A stretch of 24,647 bases of DNA from Ectocarpus siliculosus (taxonomy: Eukaryota; Sar; Phaeophyceae; Ectocarpales; Ectocarpaceae), in NCBI GenBank assembly GCA_000310025.1, contig FN649740.1, forward strand, positions 3,559,645 to 3,584,291. Direction: 5' to 3'. The notes below the pieces were generated by a model. The model saw nothing but the letters and a program-made list of their open reading frames with translations, was not told the origin of the DNA and searched no databases. Shown one piece after another: positions 17,841 through 24,647 of the stretch. How positions within the stretch are numbered: position 1 is the stretch's first letter; every line of letters starts with the position of its first letter. The position numbers and the translations under genes were made by a program.

Positions 17841-18570
17841 TTTTGGGATAGATCCATCCTCGCTGTACGAATCGAGGTTCTCTTCACTGAGAGGAAGAGA
17901 TTTCGCCACGGGAAAACCGACGACAAGTTTATCTTCCTTATCGAGCATGTAATCGATTATGGCCCTAATCATTGATTTGCGGGCACCCAATAGGCGGCCA
18001 AGATCGGAGGGTTTGGGTTTTTTCTTCCCCGCTAGCACCACCGTGATCATATCCAGCAGACCAGTCGCCGCCAAAGGTAGCTCGTTCGTGACAGAGCTGG
18101 AGTTGTTTGCGTAAAACACAGATGTTCCTCGCATAGATCTCTTAGCCGTTCCAGGAATGTTGTTCACACGCCTTGATTCCAATGCTACAACGTGACCCTT
18201 TGTTCGAATTGGGTACGCTGCGGCGCGCTCGACGAACGTTGCCTTTTGCAGCTCATCGGGTAGGGTACCGACCCAAAACCCGTTCGCCAATGCTGCATCA
18301 GGTAATTTGTTCTCCGCCAACGACCGGTAGCACTCGTCGCATACATGTATCTTGCATGGTTCCTCTGACTCGATACCGTACTTACTTAGAACGAGGTTGT
18401 CTAGGTCCCGCGCCGTGTCGCCTGCATAGCCGCGAAAAGTTGCCATTACCCTGTCCTGCTTGCGAAGGGCTTCGTCCGCCCTTAAAAGTTCTTTGCTGGG
18501 AATCTCACTTGCTGATAATACGTGATGACGTCGTACCATAGTCAGCCTATCGCACACGGCACAGGGAGAC
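17841..18570 (-). CDS. Helitron exon 2: DUF6570-like zinc region
   Basis: The exon starts with CAVC, then has CDECYRSL..NKLPDAALANG and a segment FWVGTLPDELQKATFVERA. This is the typical layout of the DUF6570 region found upstream of Helitron Rep domains: Cys pairs, then 'P..al.Ng...g..P.eL..l...E'. Metal binding, perhaps to hold the transposon end, is inferred. The frame continues through an acidic, Ser-rich segment and shifts by +1 in the A5 run at 17840-17844. With four A the next frame would join smoothly, so I read this as a 1-base insertion, not a true end. The 31-bp segment at 18532-18562 also occurs at 10434-10464. Confidence 0.75.
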
Positions 18571-18727
18571 CTGTTGATAACAAATTTATGTAATTTTTTG
18601 TATGCGCCCGATCTCAACGAGTGTATGTGTTAATAAATTAGAAATGGCACGTTCTAGCCGCCCGCCCTATTTGAGGCCGGCCAGTTTCTTTCTACATAGC
18701 TAGTTCAGTCGAACTGCTGACACTCAC

Positions 18728-19005
18728 CGCCTGCTACCCGCAAACATATGGTCACGGAAGTCATGCAGTCCTTGCAGAAGAGTTTCCGCGTGAAGAGGAG
18801 TCACCAAATTTACGCTATCTCTGCACGTTTCTTGACCTTCTGTTGTCTCAATCGCCGCTGTCGGGATCTCCCTGTTGAAAATAATCCTGTCCGCTTCATC
18901 ACTGCCAGAACTACCGTCCAGGTCATCATCATCGACAACCATATGGTCGCATCTTCTGCGCCGTCTTTCGTACCTGAACAATCGACGTGCATTCATTGTT
19001 TCCAT
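18728..19005 (-). CDS. Helitron exon 1: basic/acidic N-terminus
   Basis: An ATG at 19005 (a second in-frame at 18996) opens a frame with a basic block (RYERRRRR), an acidic block (DDDDLDG) and no known domain. It ends at a donor CAGGCG|GTGAGT in phase 2. The next exon starts after an acceptor TTATCAACAG with one base that completes an Arg codon (CG+G), and the frame runs on into the Cys-rich region. This exact fit supports the intron (18571-18727, 157 bp) and the start. Confidence 0.65.
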
Positions 19006-21019
19006 TGCTGAATGACTGTTGTTGTGTACGATGTACAATCTACAGACAATAATATGCAGTTCCCCGGTCGTCTGATGGTAACAACAACAGCCAGCGCCGG
19101 CTAACTAAGTCAATCGTCGCCTTCGTCCTTGTAATAATACTCCTTCCTGTGTATAGTTTGTTATTGTGTCGAAATATGCTCCATACCATGGCTACCGCAC
19201 GTATACTCTATCGACCTATGTCGCGCTTCCCACTACTGTAGATCATCTGCTTGCTGTTTGTATGCATGTGGATTCAATGATGTATGTATGCCGATGTTAC
19301 ACGACAATGCCGTCAACGGGTGAGTCTACATCTTACAGTAGTGCTTCTACTCTACCGCTGTATGTATGCCCTTGCTTGTGACAATCATCGGTGTTCTATG
19401 CATACGGCCTACAGTAGTCTATGCGTCTCACGACTTACCTCTGTCTTTCCCGAGCCCTCCTCCTGTCCTCCAAAGTTACACGACTCTGTCGTCGTCTGGT
19501 GGGTCGTCTGCGCAACATCGTACACTCTCTCAATTTGTTCTACTGTATCCATCCGGTCAGTGCTTTCTCTATGACACATGTCGACCAGTGCGCCGACTCA
19601 ATGCTGTAGTCTATGTCGTCTTCTTGCCGTGGGTGTGCGTTGACGATGCTGTTGCATGCGTGGCTTGCAGGCAGCAGCAGCAGTCAATCCGTTGACCGTT
19701 CATGGTTGATGTGGTTGAAGGAATTTGTTATTTTTGGTTCCACTGCTCCCGATGTTGCGTTTCGTGTGTGCATACGAACTCGTCGTGCTCCTCCTCTGTG
19801 TCCTGTGTGCGATGAATGATGCATGATGGTCACGGAGTGCAGACTTCCTCATACGCTAGGCGGCAGAAAACGGCCTCATTCTTGGCGTGAGTGAGTGTCG
19901 AACAGCGCACGTTGTTCGCAGGTGCTCTGTATGACCCAGCAGCGATGTACGTTTGTTAAGCGGCCAACGGTACTGTCGTCGTTGAGTATGAAAGTCGTTT
20001 GTGTCCGGGTTTTCAACCGCGTCCTATCATAGTAGCATGTTTGTCTCCTTTGACTTGATTTCGAAAGGAAACGAAGGGAGTTGAGCCTGGACGAGGAGGC
20101 GTGACAAGGTCGGAGCCAAATTTTGACCTTGCAACGTGGGTCGGCCCACAGGACCCAGTTTTGATTGAGAATTGAGATTGACAGTTTTGATTTGATTGAG
20201 ATTGATTGATTGATTGAAACTGGGATGATCGATTGAAACTGGGAAAAGGTGCCGGTTGGCCGGGTGCCGGAGACCCAACGCGAAATCGTCAAGAAGACTG
20301 ATCGTTGCATAAGCCTACAGGTTGGTGGTGGCAGTCGCATGCTGCACACCACGTGAGAGCTCTGCTCACCGTGGTGTAAAAGAGAGCGGAGATGTTTCAT
20401 TTTCCTCTGCACACAAGCACATTTTTCACCATAATATGCTGTTCTTGGGTAGTGTCTCTCTACACGTGCGTACAGACCGCGCCACACCTGGGAGTTAAGA
20501 ATTCCAGGTTCAAAAGACGACAAATTTGAGAAAATGACCGTGAGAACAGGTGGCCGGTCAAGAAGCCTACACTACAAACCTGCTTCATGTATGTACGCAT
20601 CATCGAGATCTTGGATTGCCCTACAGAGAAAATGAGACGAGGGCCTCGGACAAAATGAGGCCCGCGCGTTCTGCACCTGCTTCTACAACAATGAACCACC
20701 CCTCACTACGTACACTACGTACGTACCAACCTATACCGAGACAACATATAGTGAAAACTGCATCCCCCTTTTGTAATTTAGGTTAAATATCATGTATGTT
20801 CAGTGTTGGGAATGCTCTTGGTTCAGCTTCCTCGGTTCTAATGCAAGAAAAGAAACGATCAATCAGCTGCCATTCTGCCATGTCAAACATCTTCTGTTGT
20901 CCTGTAGTAGCTCAGAGGAGTCCGAAGCACCCACAAATCTGTTGCGCACTTCCTCAGCCTACGAGGATTACATAGTTATTACACGCGCTCCACGTACTCC
21001 GCCATCTCGACCACTCTGG
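19006..21019. other. Gene-poor region upstream of the Helitron gene
   Basis: No gene is supported. It should hold the Helitron promoter and its 5' end (right side). There are CATA/TGTA-rich bits (about 19260-19375), a GATT microsatellite with two GATTGAAACTGGGA units (about 20160-20243), and an imperfect hairpin at 20346-20377 (ACACCACGTGAG...CTCACCGTGGTGT). A CTACGTACACTACGTACGTA stretch lies near 20705-20724. Confidence 0.45.
20160..20243. repeat. GATT microsatellite with tandem GATTGAAACTGGGA
   Basis: A run of (GATT)n-like units is followed by two copies of GATTGAAACTGGGA 19 bp apart. All minus-strand open frames across this region translate the repeat (QSIN-like peptides) and are not genes. 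Confidence 0.8.
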
Positions 21020-21847
21020 TTACCGCCTTGATCTCTGCTGCCGTAGCAAGTCCCCCTGTGTTCTTTCTGCCGGAGCCCATCCTCCTGCTCCTGCTCCTTT
21101 TCCGCCTGTTCTCTGACCTGCTGCTGCCATATCACCCCACGCATCTAACGAGGTTCTGTTATTAGGTGCCACCGCCGCTGCCGATGCCGATGCCGCTGTT
21201 GTCTCTTCTTCAACTATCGCTGCGGCTGACATCGCTGCCGCAGACTTCTCTACTGCACGCCCGCATGGCGCGCTTGCTCGACGTAAGCCGGTCTGACGGG
21301 CCCGCTGTGTTGTCGCCATCCTTTCGTACGCCCCTCTTCCCGACCCCCCCCTCCGCTCCATCCTACCCCCGGTCTCGAGAGGAGACAGTGGCGGGGCTTG
21401 CTGCCGCTGGCCTGTGGATTTTCTCCTGGTGTTGCTCCTGCTGTTCGTGGTGGTGTTACCAATTCGTGCCACTTGTTCGTCAGGGTCGAGGTTTGAGCGA
21501 CGGGTCGAGGTCCCCTCCTCCGTCCTGGGCGAACCCTTACCCCGGACGGCACCCCCCTCGCATGGGCGGAGCGAAGAGGCGAACGGGCGAGGGTCGCGCG
21601 AGGGGGGCGAACGGCCACAACCACCCCCTGTAGCTGAAGATCTGGATTTACCGCCTAGCTGCCGGGCCATCCCCCACTCTCGCGCTGCTTGCTTTTCGTT
21701 GTTGCTTCCCCTGGCGGCTCGCGTCCCTTCGGCCTGAGCCTCTGCTGCCGCTGCGCTACGCGCGTGCTCTGCCCAACGCTCTCCTTGATCCTCCGGTCGC
21801 GCCGGCAGAACTCCAGGTGCGCGCCTCGAACTTGTGCAACTTCCAGC
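21020..21847 (-). CDS. Open exon coding for an Arg/Ser/Ala/Gly-rich disordered segment, possibly the tail of the CDC14 gene
   Basis: After a TAG that also gives an acceptor (CAAACCTTAG) at 21848 the minus frame is open for about 275 codons to a stop at 21020. It starts with a charged, probably coiled-coil stretch (EDQGERWAEHARSAAAAEAQ), followed by Arg/Ser/Gly-rich sequence and an Ala-rich part. No domain is recognised. It lies about 0.9 kb downstream of the last sure CDC14 exon and on the same strand. CDC14 proteins often have long disordered, basic C-terminal tails, so this may be the last exon of that gene (inference). It could also be a separate gene or GC-rich chance; other frames are open too. 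Confidence 0.3.
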   Translation of the reverse strand, partial: AGSCTSSRRAPGVLPARPEDQGERWAEHARSAAAAEAQAEGTRAARGSNNEKQAAREWGMARQLGGKSRSSATGGGCGRSPPSRDPRPFASSLRPCEGGAVRGKGSPRTEEGTSTRRSNLDPDEQVARIGNTTTNSRSNTRRKSTGQRQQAPPLSPLETGGRMERRGGSGRGAYERMATTQRARQTGLRRASAPCGRAVEKSAAAMSAAAIVEEETTAASASAAAVAPNNRTSLDAWGDMAAAGQRTGGKGAGAGGWAPAERTQGDLLRQQRSRR

Positions 21848-22738
21848 CTAAGGTTTGTTGTCGCCACGGAGTAGCAAGAGCGTGTCCGGGCGTGCTTGTA
21901 CACATTGCGAGGAACCGGGTGATTCGGAGGACCATGGTTCACTGCTTGGGGTGGAGTGGTTTGGTTCAGGAGGCTTAGTCTCCTTCTTTTGCTGACGTTG
22001 GCACGCTTGGCCTCCGTTATGACGTTGTCGTGTTGCCATGCAACGTTCTCAGGAGGGTGTCTGTGTGGTGCGCATTTGTTGCCTCGCAAAGTTAAGGCAG
22101 GCATGAAAGTGTCCTTTGTTTTGCAGGTCCGAACAGCAGAACAATAGGTGCCCTCCGTTTTTCGAGCGTAAGGGTCGGTGAGTGTTTGCGGTGGGCATGG
22201 ATGTGGTGGTGGTCATTTGCGACGTTTACCACACGGGCTTTGAAGATAGCCATACAGGCGGTGAGTTATTGTTGTTATTGCTCTCCTTGCTTTGCAACCA
22301 TTGTCGTCCAAGCAATCGAGCCAAAAGTGTTGCGCTCTTGACACCAAAAGGTGACAACACAAACAACGCGAGGTAAGCCAACAACTGGACCTGATTCCCG
22401 ATGCACATGTACATCTACTCGTGTGCAAATCTACTTACTTGTATCGACGCTTCAGCAGAGAATACGCGCAGCCCTGTCTCTAACCGTGTAGAGGAAAGGT
22501 GAAACGCCGAGAACATTCGTGCGCCAACAGATGGAGATCGGTTGCAGCGTCCGGGCCTTCCGCCAACCACTACAAGGAACGACGATTTGTTGCAGGTGGT
22601 CCCACCTCACCTCCCACCCTCCCGTACGGAAGCCGACTATTACGTTTATTTTTTGTTTTGCGACATTGGAGGACATGATCCAATGCTGGCACCGCGGGAT
22701 AGTTGAGCTTGTACTATTGATCAGCAGATTGAACGTAC
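21848..22738. other. Region between the CDC14 core exons and the low-complexity exon
   Basis: Short minus-strand open stretches exist, for example a Pro/Ser-rich one (QKKETKPPEPNHSTPSSEPW) at about 21925-21990 that could be tail exons of CDC14. I cannot fix borders. Nothing else is visible. Confidence 0.3.
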
Positions 22739-22822
22739 CCGCTGTCGGAACGCGAACCCCTCTCGGTGCATCGTACCCTCCATCTGCTCAAGGTAGTGCT
22801 GTTGAGGCCCGATGACGCTTCC
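22739..22822 (-). CDS. CDC14: CDC14 phosphatase, exon after the catalytic exon
   Basis: The 28-codon exon reads GSVIGPQQHYLEQMEG, the block that in CDC14 directly follows 'CRP', and ends with FAFRQR. It has an acceptor (CTATATAG) at 22823 and a donor CGG|GTACGT at 22738, both in phase 0. The join to the preceding exon (ICRP|GSVIGPQQ) rebuilds the conserved family sequence with no gap. The family core ends about here; the C-terminal tail is usually disordered. Confidence 0.92.
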
Positions 22823-23227
22823 CTATATCATTGTGAGGGGACAATAGCGTTCAAGTGGAGACTAGATGCGATGTAGAATCGACAAGGTTGCCAACTGGCC
22901 AAAGAGAAGAAGTATTGCTTCGAAACACGCGAAAAACGGAGACTGACCGCGTGGTGAAAGCGATTCTCGGTCTCCCGATGCGATGACTCTATTTTTGCCG
23001 TTCTTCACATCCTTATTAGTTTCCTGTCTCGCCGGGTAGTCGCAATGTTTTTGTGAGTATTACCGAGAGATTGTTATGGCACCACCCACTTCTGTTTTCT
23101 TGGGAAACCTTTATGTACCTTATGGCTTTGGCTGGCCAGTTTTCCCCATAACGAAACACGCACTCATTTGTACTGAAGAACTTGACAGAACCTGTGCAGC
23201 ACGTCATCCGTTCGCTTGGGTTCTTAC

Positions 23228-23329
23228 CGGGCGGCATATGCGCATCCATCCGATCACCTCAGCTGCCGTAAAGCTATAGTGCTTCATTATGTAGCACCCG
23301 ATGCACGTCCCAGTTCGGCCAAGTCCGGC
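23228..23329 (-). CDS. CDC14: CDC14 phosphatase, exon with the second half of the P-loop
   Basis: This 34-codon exon starts [18 protein letters not shown] and ends GWMRICRP. With the end of the preceding exon it forms HCKAGLGR, the HCxxGxxR phosphatase signature: the Cys is the nucleophile, the Arg binds phosphate. The intron splits the P-loop right after HCK. Borders: acceptor TTTGTGCAAG, donor CCG|GTAAGA, phase 0 at both ends. CDC14 removes phosphate from Ser-Pro sites of CDK substrates and works in mitotic exit, cytokinesis or cilia depending on lineage (family knowledge). Confidence 0.95.
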
Positions 23330-23679
23330 CTTGCACAAACGATCGCGCGGTGGGGTAAGGGGGGCGGTTGAGAGGAGAGTTTCCCCGGAGTTATAGCACG
23401 CCGAAGGTAGAAGGGCATCTGGCTGCTTGCGACCACCGTTGCTGCCGAGCACGAACAGAAGTCTGCCACCAACTGACGAGCAGACACTTCCACGGCTTGT
23501 GTGAGGACAATCTTGGGTATTACCTACCTCGCACCCTTTGGCGCTCGACTCCCCTCAGCCATCTATTTCGCCACGGCCAGAGGACGAATGATACTTTGTG
23601 CACGTGACTCCTCGTGAATCGAGTGCCGCACGCGTTCGCACAGGGGTTCGCAAATAGAAACACACTGCGTATGTGTCAC

Positions 23680-23844
23680 CTTGCAGTGTACCGCCACCGC
23701 CCCCGGAGTAGCTTCGCAGGCGGCGATGAACTGACGAATTACGCTAGGCGGCGGCACGCTGCCGTCCAAGAAGTACGCCTCCAGGTGATCGATCCCGGCG
23801 TCCAAAAACAAGCCCTCGTCGTAGTACTTCTTGTTCAACCTCAC
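23680..23844 (-). CDS. CDC14: CDC14 phosphatase, exon with the WPD-loop-equivalent region and the catalytic Cys
   Basis: The 55-codon exon starts after acceptor CTATACTTAG with VRLNKKYYDEGLFLDAGIDH, followed by YFLDGSVPP, matching 'vVRLN...Y....f.daG..h..l.f.DGs.P' of CDC14. The Asp in DGS is the likely general acid. It ends GAVAVHCK before donor AAG|GTGACA; the Cys is the catalytic nucleophile. The preceding exon should end with the partner of 'NVTTVVRLN' but is not found in 23845-24647, so the N-terminal half of the protein must lie beyond the window or behind a long intron. The introns of 350 and 405 bp are normal for this locus. Confidence 0.95.
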
Positions 23845-24504
23845 CTAAGTATAGAAAGAGGAAATTTCCGACAGATCTCTAGAATAAATCCGCTTGGCCT
23901 GAGCCCACTTTTTCTTTTTTCGACGAAGGGTAGTAATCAGAGAGCGGGGTGCGTTGGAAGACGACAAGGTGGGGCGTTCTCGTTCAGCGCATGGACAAAT
24001 GTGCCCACCGGTAGTGTTTCCTGTGAAGATGACGGCTCATTTGTTCGAAAAAAATAGGAAGGTTTGTTCGTCGAAGCAGATAGAATAAACTGGTGTTTAT
24101 TTTGTAACAGTCGAATTAGAATTTGGCTTCATTTTCTACCGGAAACCCAGGGTCACGGTGTTTGGAATTATTAGTCTATAGTTGGGGGTGTCATTCCGTG
24201 ATCGAGTCCACGCAGGGGCTGTAGCAAAGTCGGGTAACGTGTGACAGCTACAGAGCGCGTGAAGCAACGGAAGGACAGCAGCAGCCGCCTAACGCAGTAG
24301 CGGCGGCAGTCTCCATATAAAGGTGTGTACTCGTGTCCAACATCCATCGTGTCGGCCGTGTTTCTATTCGCGTCCCGCTACTCTTGTGACCTCACCGCTG
24401 CGTGCATTTAGCACGAGGGGGGAGGGTGCAGTAAGATAAGCGGCGGCAAGCCACCGCAGTCTCGCTCGCCGCGCCGCTCAGATAGGTCCCTTCCCAAACA
24501 TGGG
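23845..24504. other. Non-coding region, probably a CDC14 intron
   Basis: Since the exon at 23844 needs an upstream partner and none is seen on the minus strand here, this stretch is most likely intron of CDC14. No other gene is supported. It has T-rich bits and a GCAGCAG/GGCGGC-rich segment near 24280-24310. Confidence 0.45.
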
Positions 24505-24595
24505 ATGCGGTTCATCCCAACCGAGACGTACTCTCGCTGAAGAAAAAAAAAATGCGGTTCGTCCCAACCGAGACGTACTCTCTCTGAAGAAAAAA
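24505..24595. repeat. 47-bp tandem duplication
   Basis: Two units, starting at 24505 and 24552, share ATGCGGTTC, TCCCAACCGAGACGTACTCT and CTGAAGAAAAAA with only two substitutions and a difference in A-run length. No gene covers it. Confidence 0.9.
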
Positions 24596-24647
24596 TTCAA
24601 CGGCAAAAAGAAAGAGCGGGGCCTGTTGTATGGTCGCACGCTGACTT

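Larger units (their letters stand above)
10948..19005 (-). mobile_element. Helitron transposon coding region (Rep-helicase with USP-like peptidase), decayed
   Basis: In order on the minus strand the region codes for an acidic N-terminal exon, a Cys-rich DUF6570-like region, a Helitron_like_N Rep domain with HUH (HGH) and two-Tyr motifs, a PIF1/RecD-type helicase and a USP-like cysteine peptidase. This order identifies a rolling-circle Helitron. The element is interrupted by at least four introns with good borders. It carries three in-frame stops (16308-16310, 16069-16071, 13457-13459) and single-base shifts in homopolymers (17840-17844, 17133-17139, 17038-17043, 12658-12662, perhaps 11590-11593). 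I could not place its terminal TC...CTRR ends or hairpin, so the mobile element is larger than the coding span given. Confidence 0.9.

Noticed and set aside
20346-20377. Imperfect 12-bp hairpin as the Helitron end
   Set aside because: No CTRR follows at the right distance and it lies on the 5' side of the element; probably a chance inverted repeat.
19876-20523. 215-codon minus-strand open frame
   Set aside because: It translates the GATT microsatellite in part (Ser/Ile/Asn/Gln repeats) and has no domain or splice context.
21166-21633. 155-codon plus-strand open frame
   Set aside because: It is the antisense of the GC-rich low-complexity exon; peptide is Pro/Leu/Ser/Trp/Cys-rich with no domain.
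23845-24500. First exon of CDC14
   Set aside because: I read the minus strand for the block that precedes VRLNKK and found no matching sequence, so the upstream exon is placed outside the window.

Overview
The window is nuclear DNA of a eukaryote. It has spliceosomal introns with GT..AG borders, microsatellites, long gene-poor stretches, no operon-like packing and no bacterial signals. I cannot name the species. The CDC14 gene argues against flowering plants, which lack CDC14. ACGT/CATA microsatellites, mid GC and a Helitron would suit an alga or another protist, possibly a stramenopile, but this is only a guess.

Layout from left to right. (1) 1-1621: two copies of a Cys-rich, probably zinc-binding gene fragment in inverted, tail-to-tail order, each broken by small duplications or indels. 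(2) 1622-4056: gene-poor DNA with microsatellites and a tandem repeat of about 150 bp. (3) 4057-10239, plus strand: an array of RING-finger modules. Four RING (or RING-like) domains are interspersed with eight copies of a domain of about 90-100 residues that I do not recognise. Several exons start and end in phase 0. This is the most novel part of the window. The last RING module is visibly decayed. (4) 10240-10947: short repeats and Helitron debris. (5) 10948-19005, minus strand: a large Helitron gene coding for a DUF6570-like zinc region, a Rep nuclease (HUH and two Tyr), a PIF1-type helicase and a C-terminal USP-like ubiquitin peptidase. It has about six introns, three in-frame stops and four or five +1 frameshifts, all in homopolymers. 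(6) 19006-22738: gene-poor, with one Arg/Ser/Ala-rich open exon on the minus strand. (7) 22739-23844, minus strand: three clear exons of a CDC14-family dual-specificity phosphatase, whose first exons lie beyond the window. (8) 23845-24647: non-coding, with a 47-bp tandem repeat at the end.

Two themes connect the regions. First, ubiquitin biology appears twice side by side: a RING (E3-like) array and a mobile element that encodes a deubiquitinase-like domain. Second, short pieces of Helitron exons, 31-60 bp long, recur in introns and in the RING array. Together with many small tandem duplications, this suggests frequent templated repair or local copying at this locus.
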